Under the pieces are notes generated by a model. The model worked only from the letters and a program-made list of their open reading frames with translations, was not told the DNA's origin and searched no databases. Shown here piece after piece: positions 45,503 to 55,014 of a DNA stretch of 64,000 bases. The stretch covers positions 1,612,001 through 1,676,000 of the forward strand of contig NZ_CP035733.1 in NCBI RefSeq assembly GCF_009768975.1, read 5' to 3'. The position numbers and the translations under genes were made by a program. Source of the DNA: Sphingorhabdus lacus (GTDB lineage: Bacteria > Pseudomonadota > Alphaproteobacteria > Sphingomonadales > Sphingomonadaceae). Each line of letters opens with the position of its first letter. Within the stretch, counting starts at the first letter, position 1.

Positions 45503-47395
45503 TCAGCCGAAAAGTCCGGCCAATGATTTTTCGAGCATAACCAACTGCCACAAAAGTCGCCCGTTGTTGACGCGTCCGGCGATATGATCCTCGGCGGCTT
45601 TCGCAATCATTTTGCTGTCGAACAGGTCCATCTGTGCAAAAATGCGGCTTGATGAAAGAGCACGAGCTTCGTCCGCCAAAGCCCCTCGAAACCATTGGTC
45701 AATAGGGGTCACAAAACCCATTTTTGGCCGGTAGAGAATATCGTGTGGAAGGTGGCCTTCCATCGTCTTTTTCATCAGCCATTTGCCCTGCCCGCCACGG
45801 ATACGCATGCGCTCGGGAAGGCTTGCGGCAAATTCCAACAGCCGGTGGTCCAATAGCGGCTCCCGTGCTTCGAGGCCGACGGCCATGCTGGTGCGGTCGA
45901 CCTTGGTCAGGATATCGCCCGGCAGCCACATTTTCATATCGGCATATTGGGCCTGATCAAGGCCGCTCTGTGCGGGCGCCCTCGCCATCAGATTTTCCAT
46001 ATAGGTTTCGCCGCGATATCCATCCAGCGCCCCGCGCATACGCTGCGAATATAGTCGGTGGCGTTGGTCCGCGTTGGTCAGACTGACGGCATCGGTATAG
46101 CCTTCCGGACCGGTGCGGGCGAGCGACAGCAGCGTTGTTTTTGCGCGCAGCGGACGTGGTGCCCAATCGGCTTTCGGATAGAATTTACCCAGCGCACCGA
46201 ACAGCGGACCGCGCACATTTTGCGGCAAAAGACCGCGCAATTGCTCTTCCTTGTGGTGGAACACGTGCCGCCGATAGCCAGCAAGCGCCTCGTCCGCGCC
46301 ATCGCCCGACAATGCAACGGTTACCTGCTCGCGTGCCAGTTCGCACACCCGATAAGTGGGCAAGGCGGATGCATCTGCAAAAGGTTCGTCAAAATGATGG
46401 GCCAGTTTGTCAATCAGGCCGAAATCATCCGCGGCGACTTTGCGGCTACGGTGGTCGGTTGCAAAACGACGAGCGATAGTTTCGGCATATTCGCTTTCAT
46501 CAAGCGCGCCGACATCAAAGCCGATGGAACAGGTCTTGATCGGCTGGCGGGAGGCTTCCGCCATCAGCGCGACGACGCTGCTGCTGTCGACCCCGCCGGA
46601 CAGAAATGCCCCCAACGGCACGTCCGCGACCATGCGTGAAGTGACACCCTGCCGCATCAGACGTAGCAATTCTTCGGACAGTTCACCCTGACTGCCGCGC
46701 GTCCGCTTGCTAAAATCCAGATCCCAATATTGAACCGGCTTACCAAGCGGTTGCCCCAGTTGCAGCAGAAGATAATGCCCAGCCGGCAGTTTGCTGACCC
46801 CCCGCACGATGCAATTATGGTCGGGTACATAACCAAAGGTGAGATAATCATCGACGGCGGAAAGGTCGATTTCGCGGCGCAATGCGGGGTGGGCCGTTAG
46901 CGCCTTGAGTTCCGACCCAAACAGGATGCTGCCGTCAGGAATTGCCGCGTAAAAGAGCGGTTTTACACCGAGCCGATCTCGCGCGAGGAAGAGCTGTTTG
47001 GTGCGGGCATCGAAGATCGCAAAGACAAACATGCCGTGAAAATGCGATACACAGTCTAGCCCCCAGTGGCGCCAACCGTGCAGGATGACCTCACTGTCGC
47101 TTTGGGTCGCAAAGCTATAACCGGCCGCTTCCAATTCTTTCCGCAATTCCCGGAAATTATAGATTTCCCCGTTAAAGGTCAGGGTCAGCGCGCCATCGTC
47201 CGAATGCATCGGCTGCGCCCCGCCTTCAAGATCAATGATAGACAAGCGCCGATGGCCCAGCCCGACTCCCGGTGCGGTCCATACACCCGATCCATCGGGG
47301 CCCCGATGGGCGATGGCATTCGTCATCCGCTTTACCCGTTCAGGGTCAACCGGCTTGGCCGTTTCGATATGAAAAATGCCTGCAATGCCACACAT
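45503..47395 (-). CDS. XrtA/PEP-CTERM system amidotransferase (asparagine synthase-like)
   Basis: A 630-residue class II glutamine amidotransferase: Cys2 (MCGIAGIF) starts the glutaminase domain, with FNGEIYNFRELR; the synthetase domain carries the ATP-pyrophosphatase loop LSGGVDSS and SIGFDVGALDESEYA. The position after xrtA identifies it as the amidotransferase of exosortase-A clusters (TIGR03108 type). It probably amidates a sugar or peptide group in polysaccharide assembly. This is the last gene of the EPS run, 11 bp after xrtA. Confidence 0.92.
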   Translation of the reverse strand: MCGIAGIFHIETAKPVDPERVKRMTNAIAHRGPDGSGVWTAPGVGLGHRRLSIIDLEGGAQPMHSDDGALTLTFNGEIYNFRELRKELEAAGYSFATQSDSEVILHGWRHWGLDCVSHFHGMFVFAIFDARTKQLFLARDRLGVKPLFYAAIPDGSILFGSELKALTAHPALRREIDLSAVDDYLTFGYVPDHNCIVRGVSKLPAGHYLLLQLGQPLGKPVQYWDLDFSKRTRGSQGELSEELLRLMRQGVTSRMVADVPLGAFLSGGVDSSSVVALMAEASRQPIKTCSIGFDVGALDESEYAETIARRFATDHRSRKVAADDFGLIDKLAHHFDEPFADASALPTYRVCELAREQVTVALSGDGADEALAGYRRHVFHHKEEQLRGLLPQNVRGPLFGALGKFYPKADWAPRPLRAKTTLLSLARTGPEGYTDAVSLTNADQRHRLYSQRMRGALDGYRGETYMENLMARAPAQSGLDQAQYADMKMWLPGDILTKVDRTSMAVGLEAREPLLDHRLLEFAASLPERMRIRGGQGKWLMKKTMEGHLPHDILYRPKMGFVTPIDQWFRGALADEARALSSSRIFAQMDLFDSKMIAKAAEDHIAGRVNNGRLLWQLVMLEKSLAGLFG

Positions 47396-47406
47396 GGGGG
47401 CGGTCC

Positions 47407-48993
47407 CTATCGCAAACCGGCGAAGCGGTCAGCCATTTTATCGATATCGCCCAAGGATTTGACAAAAGCATCGATAGCGGGCCGAGGCGACTGATTGCCG
47501 ATCTGTTCCGCCGACACAACGATTGCCACTGCCTGCTGGTCTCCGGCCAAGAGGCGCGCCTGCAATGTGGCCAGTTTGATGCGCGGACCCGAACCACTGG
47601 TGACGCCGTTCACACGATAAAAGCTCACCACTTCGCGCGCTGCACCTTGCGTCTTTATACGTTCGGCTTTCCCATTGGGCGGTGCAGATGTGTTTGCGGT
47701 CCACGACCAGAAACCATCCGGATCAATGGCACCTTGACCAAAGCCGACCAATTCGCTCCCTTCGCTCTGCCGATCATAAACGACTACAAAGAGATCGGCC
47801 TCCTGCCCTGCCTTATTCCGATACCGCCCCGACAAATAATGGCTGCCACCCACGAAACGCGGCGTCCAGTGGACCGTCGGCGCGTAAGGAACAATGTCCC
47901 AGCCCTCCACCTGCGGCAATGTTATGCGCTCGGGCGTTGGGGAGGATTTGGTTGCGCTATAGGTCGACCATCCAAAAGGCAGTGCGGCGACCAACATAAT
48001 TGCAATGGAGGCGCGCAGATATGTGGTCGATCGACCCACCGGTGCCTGAAGCGCAGCTGGGTCAAAAGCGGGCGCATCCGCCTTCCGGTCAAAAAAGGGC
48101 CAACCTGCGGCCATTACGATCGCAATGACGATGCCGAAAAATATCCACCCGTAAAAGACATGGTCAAAACTGGATGCAAATTCATTGCTGCTATGATGGG
48201 CAATATAAATGGTACCAAAAGCGCGAAGGCCGTTGGCTAGTATTGGCACGACAACACATGCCGCAAGAAAGGCGATCCGCCGCGGCCAATGGTTGAAGCA
48301 CAGATTGGCAACCAAAACGCCATAAGCAATCATTGCGATCAGGAATTTGACGCCGGAGCATGCCTCGGCGACACGAAAATAGCCCGTGGGGGTTGTGATA
48401 AATATCCCGTCTATGTGCGCCGGAATTCCGGTCCAGCCGAGCAGGATCATGCACATTTTCGCGGTCAGCGTTTGCAAAGCAGGCACCGCCTCTTCGCCAA
48501 TAGGCACCAGAAAGAACATATAGAAAAGCGGGAAGAGCAGGCCCCGTGCGACATTCGCACCCAGTACTGCCGCCACGCTGCCCTGAAGCATCATGATCAG
48601 GCCTAACTGTCGCGCGACCGCCAATCCTGCGGCATCGCCGAGCAACCAGCCGCCCACGCCTACGGCCCCGTAAAGTAACGCTGGTGTCCACGGCTCGGGC
48701 TTCAGTTGGAAAAGCAATTCCTTGCGTTGCAGCACCAGCCAACCGAGGATCGGCACGATCAAAAGGCAATGGTTAAAGGTGGAACTGTTCCACCAAATGG
48801 CCACCATATCCGCCGTGTCGCGCCAGAACAGCAGGAGCAGAGCAGCCCAAAGTGCAGCGAGAAGCTGGAGCGGGCGATGCCATTGATCAACAAAATCGGT
48901 CAGAGCGGGGGTGAGTTCTTCTTCCGTCTCGGCTGGGACGGTTTCAGGAATAGTTTCCTCGTCCGGATTGTCCTGCGGCACATCGTCGCTCAT
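47407..48993 (-). CDS. xrtA: exosortase A with C-terminal EpsI domain
   Basis: A 528-residue inner-membrane protein. Residues 1-300 carry about eight helices and the exosortase triad: C212 (ACSGVKF), R257 (NGLRAF) and H278 (FDHVFYG). Residues from about 325 to the end form a periplasmic EpsI-type domain (VEGWDIV, SGRYRNKAGQEADLFVVVYDRQ), a fusion known in XrtA of proteobacteria. It sorts PEP-CTERM proteins coordinately with EPS. The ATG overlaps the glycosyltransferase stop. Confidence 0.95.
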   Translation of the reverse strand: MSDDVPQDNPDEETIPETVPAETEEELTPALTDFVDQWHRPLQLLAALWAALLLLFWRDTADMVAIWWNSSTFNHCLLIVPILGWLVLQRKELLFQLKPEPWTPALLYGAVGVGGWLLGDAAGLAVARQLGLIMMLQGSVAAVLGANVARGLLFPLFYMFFLVPIGEEAVPALQTLTAKMCMILLGWTGIPAHIDGIFITTPTGYFRVAEACSGVKFLIAMIAYGVLVANLCFNHWPRRIAFLAACVVVPILANGLRAFGTIYIAHHSSNEFASSFDHVFYGWIFFGIVIAIVMAAGWPFFDRKADAPAFDPAALQAPVGRSTTYLRASIAIMLVAALPFGWSTYSATKSSPTPERITLPQVEGWDIVPYAPTVHWTPRFVGGSHYLSGRYRNKAGQEADLFVVVYDRQSEGSELVGFGQGAIDPDGFWSWTANTSAPPNGKAERIKTQGAAREVVSFYRVNGVTSGSGPRIKLATLQARLLAGDQQAVAIVVSAEQIGNQSPRPAIDAFVKSLGDIDKMADRFAGLR

Positions 48994-50198
48994 TGCGGGT
49001 CATCCGTGCCAAGGCCCATCAGGCGATCAAGCGGTGTAAGCTGGCTGCGCCACCCATAATGGTTGATAACATGGGCACGTGCGGCCTTTCCGATGGAGAG
49101 ACCTGAACTGGGTTCGGCCAATAAGGCGCAAACGCGCGCGGCCTCTGCACCGACATTCTCTTCCACGAAAAAATGCTGCCCATGTTCGGCGTCAATGCCT
49201 TCGGCTGCGGCAGGCGAAGCGACAACCGGCTTCGCCATCGCCATCGCTTCGAGCACCTTGTTCTGGATACCCCTTGCAATACGCAGTGGGGCAACAACCA
49301 CATCCGCCGCAGCAAGCCATGTCCGCACGTCGTCGACCGCGCCTGTGACTTGGACACCTGGCAACATCGACAGATCGGAAACCGCCTGCGTCGGGCTACG
49401 CCCTACAATCGCAAAGGTGGCTTCGGGATGCTGCGCGCGAATTGCAGGCATGGCGTGCTGCGCAAAATCCGAAACGGCTTCGATATTGGGCCTGTAATCC
49501 ATCTGGCCGGTGAAGACGATCAAGGGATCGGGAAAAGGTGGGTGCAGTTTTTTGTAATGCCCTTCGGGATCATAGAAGCTGGTGTCGATACCATTGCCCA
49601 ACGCCATCACTGTGCTGGCTGCTGTGCGCCTTTGGAACAGCTCTGCCTCCGCCTCGCTCACCAACAGGCTCGCATCGGCGCGGGCTGCGATTTCCGCTTC
49701 GAACGTGCCCAGCACACGCCCTTCACGCCGGTTCACCCAGCGCATTAAGGCATGCCCCTCTTCGGCGTAGCTTTCAAATTTGGCGCTATCAACGTCGACA
49801 AAGTCCATGATGAAGCGGCCATGAAAATCCGCTGGGACATATTGCGCCATTTGCCCAGAAAAACAGAAAATATGGCTGATTTGCCCCGATGCGATGGTAG
49901 CATCCACCCAGTTTTGCATTGATCGACTTGCGAAACTGCGCACAGATATGGCCTGTACGGTGACTAGTCCTTCCAATCCCGCTTGCCATTGGGGCTTGCT
50001 GCGCAATTCGACATGGCGGGATGCCACAAGTCCATCCATCGCCTCTGCAAAGCCCATGTCGCGCTCATCATCGGCAAAAGTGCCTACATGGACCGGCGCG
50101 ATTTCGCATAGCCGCTTCAAAATATGGTGCGACCGGATTTTATCGCCCCGATCGGCTGGCCAAGGAATGCGGTGGGCGAGAAAAAGGATCTCGCGCAT
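48990..50198 (-). CDS. XrtA-associated glycosyltransferase (TIGR03087 type, GT4)
   Basis: A 402-residue glycosyltransferase starting MREILFLAHRIPWPADRGDKIR, the signature of this exosortase-cluster group, with a C-terminal GT-B donor site (VTGAVDDVRTWLAAADVVVAP, then KVLEAMAMAKPVV) that includes the E-x7-E-like region. It adds a sugar to the exopolysaccharide repeat unit, in the cytoplasm. Start overlaps the FemAB-like gene stop by 4 bp (ATGA). Confidence 0.9.
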   Translation of the reverse strand: MREILFLAHRIPWPADRGDKIRSHHILKRLCEIAPVHVGTFADDERDMGFAEAMDGLVASRHVELRSKPQWQAGLEGLVTVQAISVRSFASRSMQNWVDATIASGQISHIFCFSGQMAQYVPADFHGRFIMDFVDVDSAKFESYAEEGHALMRWVNRREGRVLGTFEAEIAARADASLLVSEAEAELFQRRTAASTVMALGNGIDTSFYDPEGHYKKLHPPFPDPLIVFTGQMDYRPNIEAVSDFAQHAMPAIRAQHPEATFAIVGRSPTQAVSDLSMLPGVQVTGAVDDVRTWLAAADVVVAPLRIARGIQNKVLEAMAMAKPVVASPAAAEGIDAEHGQHFFVEENVGAEAARVCALLAEPSSGLSIGKAARAHVINHYGWRSQLTPLDRLMGLGTDDPQ

Positions 50199-51268
50199 CA
50201 ACCTAGTCCTTTGGCAATCCATGGCCCCAGATAGTTGGCAACGGGCAAAGGCAGTTTTTGCCAGAGCGCAATCTGTGCCCGATATTTTGGGCTATTGGGG
50301 TTGATATCGCGCGGTTCCTGACCATCCGCCGTATGGATGGCATAGGCCATTGGCTCGGGTTCAAAACCCCAGTTTTTCTTGAAATGATAGGCGCCCGAAT
50401 CCGTCTTTGACCGGCCAAAGTCGAAATGGGTGCAGCGGCGATTGCGCGCGTGATCCATCAAGGCGTAATACATGACATCATTTGCCCGCAACCGCCGCGC
50501 ATCCCACACACCGCCGCCCCAATAGGGCATGACAATGCCCTTATGATAAAGGCTGAATACGCTGGCGACGGGTTGTCCTTCGTGCAGCACCGTTAGTATG
50601 TCCGCATCCTCGCCGAAACGTTGCAGGACTGCAGCCATCAATCCCTTGGGATATACCGGCGTGCCCAAATTACGAACACTCTCCGCATAAACACGATAAT
50701 GCCAATCCAGATCCCGGTCGGTGCGGCCCGTGACCACAGCCAAGCCATTTTCCAGACCTTTGCGCACTTCGGCACGTTGCTTGCGCGGTATCGCCAGAAG
50801 CTCGGCTTCACTATCCGCCTGTAATGGCTTCAGGAAATTTGCATGCGAATCCCGCTTTTCGATCCAGCCGCGCCCCGGCATCGATCCGCCGCGCAGTTCG
50901 ACCGTCGGGCAACTCCAACGTTCGGCGAGACCACAAATTTCGGCCGCCAACCGCTGCGTCGCCGTTGCGCTATTCGACACTATTCCGCCGCCCACAGCAA
51001 ATGCAGACGAAACCAATGCCCGCCCGAAAAGTGGTGAGTGCACGAGATGGAATGGCAGGATTGCGGCAATATCTCCTGCCCGCTCGGCGATCAGGCAATG
51101 CGCCCTTTGGCCGGTCGCTTCTTCGATCGCCAAAAGCCAATTGGGCCGGTGAAATGGCAACCCTTGTTCGTGCGCCATGATCCACGCACCGAGGCGCGAC
51201 ACTTCGTCCGCGTCTTTTAGATTGGCCATGCGCACAGCAAGCCTAGACCGCAACAGCGGGGCGTTCAT
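50198..51268 (-). CDS. FemAB-like XrtA-associated acyl/aminoacyl transferase
   Basis: A 356-residue GNAT-like FemAB protein with the RFHRPNW-type GLPFHRPNWLLAIEEATG, a middle PRKQRAEVRKGLENG and the C-terminal FDFGRSKTDSGAYHFKKNWGFEP block. This family (TIGR03019) occurs in exosortase-A clusters and is thought to attach an amino acid or acyl group to a polysaccharide or lipid precursor. Overlaps both neighbours by 4 bp. Confidence 0.9.
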   Translation of the reverse strand: MNAPLLRSRLAVRMANLKDADEVSRLGAWIMAHEQGLPFHRPNWLLAIEEATGQRAHCLIAERAGDIAAILPFHLVHSPLFGRALVSSAFAVGGGIVSNSATATQRLAAEICGLAERWSCPTVELRGGSMPGRGWIEKRDSHANFLKPLQADSEAELLAIPRKQRAEVRKGLENGLAVVTGRTDRDLDWHYRVYAESVRNLGTPVYPKGLMAAVLQRFGEDADILTVLHEGQPVASVFSLYHKGIVMPYWGGGVWDARRLRANDVMYYALMDHARNRRCTHFDFGRSKTDSGAYHFKKNWGFEPEPMAYAIHTADGQEPRDINPNSPKYRAQIALWQKLPLPVANYLGPWIAKGLG

Positions 51269-52113
51269 GCCGCGAGCCTTGCTTTTTCCCGTGCGACAAC
51301 GCTGTCCAGCCGCTCCCATTGGAAATCCTGCGGCAAGCGGCGCAATTTGGCGGCCATCACGTCCAGCTTGGTATAGTGGCGGATTTTCGACTTGAGCGGT
51401 GCGTTCGCGACACGTGGCTGTTCGGGATCAATTTCCCAGGGATGGAAATAGATAACCGCCGGACGTCCATCGCGCTCGTTGACCTGATGGATCGCCCATC
51501 GCGAAAAGGCATAGGGCAACAGACGGAAGAAGCCTCCGCCACCGGCCGCAAGGCGCTTTGGACCAAGCTCCGCCGTCGTGACCGGTATTTCCAGAAAATC
51601 ACTTCCGGCAACGGGGCGAAAGGCAAAGCGCGGGGCCTCTGCCCAGCCATAATGGTCGTGCTTGATCGGGGCGACGCTGGAGGAATAGGCATAGCCCTGC
51701 TCGGCCAAAATTTCATGCGCCCATGGCGTGCGCTGGTCGATGGAAAAGCTGGGCGCACGATAGCCGGTCACGGCGACGCCTGCGGCATCCTCGATCAACG
51801 CGCGCGACCGGATGAGGTCGGCGGCAAATTGTTCCGGAGTGAAAGTAAAGACGCGGTCATGGCCGTAACCATGGCTGGCGATTTCATGCCCATTTTCAAC
51901 GATACGACGGATCAACGCGGGATAACGCTCGGCTACCCAGCCAAGCGTGAAAAAGGTTGCCTTTACGTCCGCATCATCGAACAATTCCAACACCAAATCG
52001 GTGTTGCGCTCGACCCTGCACTCCCGCGAATCCCAACTGTTCCGGTCGATGACGGTTTCAAACGCCCCGACCTGAAACCAGTCTTCAACATCCACAGAGA
52101 GCGCGTTAAGCAC
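51265..52113 (-). CDS. XrtA-associated polysaccharide deacetylase
   Basis: A 282-residue NodB-fold deacetylase. The metal/catalytic set is D8-V9-E10-D11 in the N-terminal block and H81-x3-H85 in ASHGYGHD, with TATFFTLGWVAERYP-like motif 1. It belongs to the exosortase-cluster group (TIGR03006). It removes acetyl groups from the exopolysaccharide or its precursor. Overlaps the FemAB-like gene by 4 bp. Confidence 0.92.
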   Translation of the reverse strand: MLNALSVDVEDWFQVGAFETVIDRNSWDSRECRVERNTDLVLELFDDADVKATFFTLGWVAERYPALIRRIVENGHEIASHGYGHDRVFTFTPEQFAADLIRSRALIEDAAGVAVTGYRAPSFSIDQRTPWAHEILAEQGYAYSSSVAPIKHDHYGWAEAPRFAFRPVAGSDFLEIPVTTAELGPKRLAAGGGGFFRLLPYAFSRWAIHQVNERDGRPAVIYFHPWEIDPEQPRVANAPLKSKIRHYTKLDVMAAKLRRLPQDFQWERLDSVVAREKARLAA

Positions 52114-52153
52114 CGAATGATAATCCCTTTAAAAAGCGATATGGACGCCGCGA

Positions 52154-53296
52154 TTAAGCTGCGCGATTATTCTGCATGAACCGCGCGTCGAGACGGGTTT
52201 CTTTATCCATCCAATCAATCATCATCGACAGAACGCGACGCAGAGCGGCTTCCTGCTCCGTCACACGCTGTTCCAGCATTGCGATACGCGCCGTCAGCGC
52301 TTCCAATTCTGCGCTGTCAGCAAATGATGGCGCAGTCTGCGGGACGATGGCAATTTTGTCCGTCGCCACGTCTTCTACCGGCGTTTTCGTCATTTCAGGT
52401 TCTGGAACCGCCGAGCGCTTTTCGGCTTCAGGTGCAGTTTCCTGGACCGGAGCATGTGTAGACATCGGCGCTTCATAGGCGAAAGGCTTGCCTGCCATAT
52501 CCGCAATGACTGCGCCAACCATGCGACCGTCCAATGTGTCGACCTGTTCAACCGCTCCCATCAGCATGACCCGGTTCATAAGGGTATTCAGCTTGCGGGG
52601 AACCCCAGCCGTTTCGGCAAAGAGCACGGCATAGGCATCCGCCGTAACTTCAGGTCGGCCATTCCAGCCGGCGCGTGAAAGGCGATGCACGATATAAGGC
52701 TCGACTTCGTTCGCATCCATCGGCTCAAGATGGTGCGTCGCGATCACACGCTGACGCAATTGCTCAAGTTCGGGGGCATCGCGGACGAGGTCGCGAAACT
52801 CAGGTTGGCCGAGCAGAAAAATCTGCAGCAAGGCGGACGAACCTAGCTGGAAATTGGACAGCATGCGCAGTTCTTCCAGTGCATCCACCGAAAGATTCTG
52901 CGCTTCGTCCACAACCAGCAAACAACGACGCCCGGCGCGCGCTTCGGCGTGCAGGAAGTTTTCGATGCTTTTCAATGTTGCCGCTTTGTCCAGCCCACGT
53001 GTGTCGATCCCGAAGGATTCGGCGGTCATGTGCACCATATCAAGTCCATCAAGCTGGCTTGTAACGATTGTCGCCGCCGTCAGCCGGGCCTTATCAACGC
53101 TCTGCATCAGATGGCTGACCAAGGTCGATTTACCTGCACCGACCTCCCCTGTGATCACGATGAACCCTTCGCCCTGGGCAAGGCCATAGCCAAGATAGGA
53201 CAAGGCTTTACGATGCGTCGCGCTCTCGAAATAGAATTGCGGATCAGGCGTGAGCTGAAAAGGACGGGAGGATAGATTGTAATATTGGTCGTACAT
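52154..53296 (-). CDS. XrtA-associated AAA ATPase
   Basis: A 380-residue ATPase of the type found in exosortase clusters (TIGR03015, related to ExeA/GspA). MYDQYYNLSSRPFQLTPDP is the signature N-terminus; Walker A GEVGAGKS at 50-57, Walker B LLVVDEAQ. The C-terminal third has a coiled coil (TARIAMLEQRVTEQEAALRR) near the end. It may assemble or regulate the EPS export system. Confidence 0.92.
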   Translation of the reverse strand: MYDQYYNLSSRPFQLTPDPQFYFESATHRKALSYLGYGLAQGEGFIVITGEVGAGKSTLVSHLMQSVDKARLTAATIVTSQLDGLDMVHMTAESFGIDTRGLDKAATLKSIENFLHAEARAGRRCLLVVDEAQNLSVDALEELRMLSNFQLGSSALLQIFLLGQPEFRDLVRDAPELEQLRQRVIATHHLEPMDANEVEPYIVHRLSRAGWNGRPEVTADAYAVLFAETAGVPRKLNTLMNRVMLMGAVEQVDTLDGRMVGAVIADMAGKPFAYEAPMSTHAPVQETAPEAEKRSAVPEPEMTKTPVEDVATDKIAIVPQTAPSFADSAELEALTARIAMLEQRVTEQEAALRRVLSMMIDWMDKETRLDARFMQNNRAA

Positions 53297-53307
53297 CGTG
53301 ATGTCCC

Positions 53308-55014
53308 TTAAAAACTATACCGCAGACCGAGCAGGGCGGAGGCCGTCAGTTCGCTGTCGAAATCCTCTTGGCGATAGCTGTCGAGGCCGACCGCAGCCTT
53401 CGCAGAAAGTCCACGAATAATCTGGCGGTAAAGCGCTGCATTTGCACCAGTTTGCAGAACATCGTTGGCGCTTGCAAATCCTGAATCGAAATAGCTTGCA
53501 TAAATATTTGATTCAAAGCGGGTCCGCTGGTCGATATTGGTTCCCAGATAGGCTGCCGCGAAGAAAAATTCATCGGTCACGCCATTCACCACGGCCTGCG
53601 CGCCCAAGCTTGAGGCTATCGCCTTGCGCCGGTTGTACCCCAACGCCACACCCGTGTCCCAGCCACCAGTCGTCCCGCTAAAGGATGCCGTGATACCGCG
53701 CTGGCGGAATGCGGCTGAGGACGCATTTTGCAATGCGTCGTTCAGGCACAGCCCCCCGCTCTGTCCAAAGGCGCAGCCGCCAATATCGCCGGAAAGCGGA
53801 TTGCGTGTGGTCCGGAACTGCGTAGGCAACGCCGCCAGATTGTCGTTCAACAGGCTGCCAAAGCCAGTGACCGTATCGTACACCGACACATTCACCGCCC
53901 AGTCGCGTCCGGGCCGGTAGCTGAGGCTACCGATATAAATGTCCGATCCATAGCGGCGACCGTAACGCGCCTCGACCGAAGTCCGGGGACTTGGACGCCA
54001 CAGTACGCCTGCATCCCAGATCAGGCCATCGGTTTGATAGGCAATCAGCCGGGGTGAGTTCGGGTCTTTAACAAGCCGTCCGTCCGTGCCGACGATCGGA
54101 ACGCCGCCGGCATCGCGCAGTGCGTCACGCTCCGATATCTCGATATCTTCATACCCAATGCCGCCAACAAGCGCCAAGGTGGGCGACACCGGAACAGTCA
54201 CATCGCCGCGGACATATTTGCCGTCAAAGCGGCCATCAAGCTGCCCCGCATCTTCGCGCTGCCAACTGCCGCTGACGGCCCATCCGATGGGCAAAGGACC
54301 AGGCTGCATACCGACAGAAGCCGTCGCCAATTGGCTGACGCTGTCGTCAAACTGGTCAAAACGCTGCTGGCCTGCGGGCAGGACAACCGAATCTTTGGTT
54401 TCGACCTTCGTATAACCTGCACGGTAGGCGGCGTTGATACTGAGGTCCCCAGCCTGGGTCGTAAAAGTAGGTCCACCATAAACGGAATAGACTTGCGTGA
54501 TATTGTCGGGATTACCCACAAGATTGACAGGGGCTGCACCGCGACCATCGACGCGCGAGCGTGCGGCAACTGCGCCGGCTTCAAGGCTGAGGTTCCGCGT
54601 CACCGCCAAAGAACCACGCGCCAGACCGGTCACGATATCCTGATCATCAACGCCATTGTCATAACCGATCAGCCGCTCATAGCGGACGCTGACCTGACCT
54701 TCGGCCCGGCGGGTCGCAATCGACGCATCCACGCCTGCCGCAACCGTGGAGTAGGTCAATACATCCCCGCCATTTTTCAGATCGGCGACCAGAACCTGCT
54801 GCACTTCGATATAAGGTACGACTTCGACACGGGGCTCGGCGCGCTTCTTTCCACGCTTTTTGCTCACCGGTGCTGCATCGTCCGACGCCTCATCGGAACT
54901 GGCATAATTATCTTCGACGGGCGACCAGTCCGGATCAATTTGTTGTGCCAACGCTGGTAACGGCGAGAGTGCGACCCCTGCCAGCAATGCAATTTTCAAA
55001 ACAGGCATGTGCAT
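53308..55014 (-). CDS. XrtA-associated outer-membrane beta-barrel protein
   Basis: A 568-residue exported protein with a signal peptide ending in ALAQ, a charged linker with KKRGKKR, then many short amphipathic strands ending in the aromatic C-terminus LLGLRYSF typical of outer-membrane barrels. Position between the kinase and ATPase genes matches the TIGR03016-type outer-membrane protein of exosortase clusters. It could form the polysaccharide exit pore. Homologues are sometimes misnamed 'YajC'. Confidence 0.82.
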   Translation of the reverse strand: MHMPVLKIALLAGVALSPLPALAQQIDPDWSPVEDNYASSDEASDDAAPVSKKRGKKRAEPRVEVVPYIEVQQVLVADLKNGGDVLTYSTVAAGVDASIATRRAEGQVSVRYERLIGYDNGVDDQDIVTGLARGSLAVTRNLSLEAGAVAARSRVDGRGAAPVNLVGNPDNITQVYSVYGGPTFTTQAGDLSINAAYRAGYTKVETKDSVVLPAGQQRFDQFDDSVSQLATASVGMQPGPLPIGWAVSGSWQREDAGQLDGRFDGKYVRGDVTVPVSPTLALVGGIGYEDIEISERDALRDAGGVPIVGTDGRLVKDPNSPRLIAYQTDGLIWDAGVLWRPSPRTSVEARYGRRYGSDIYIGSLSYRPGRDWAVNVSVYDTVTGFGSLLNDNLAALPTQFRTTRNPLSGDIGGCAFGQSGGLCLNDALQNASSAAFRQRGITASFSGTTGGWDTGVALGYNRRKAIASSLGAQAVVNGVTDEFFFAAAYLGTNIDQRTRFESNIYASYFDSGFASANDVLQTGANAALYRQIIRGLSAKAAVGLDSYRQEDFDSELTASALLGLRYSF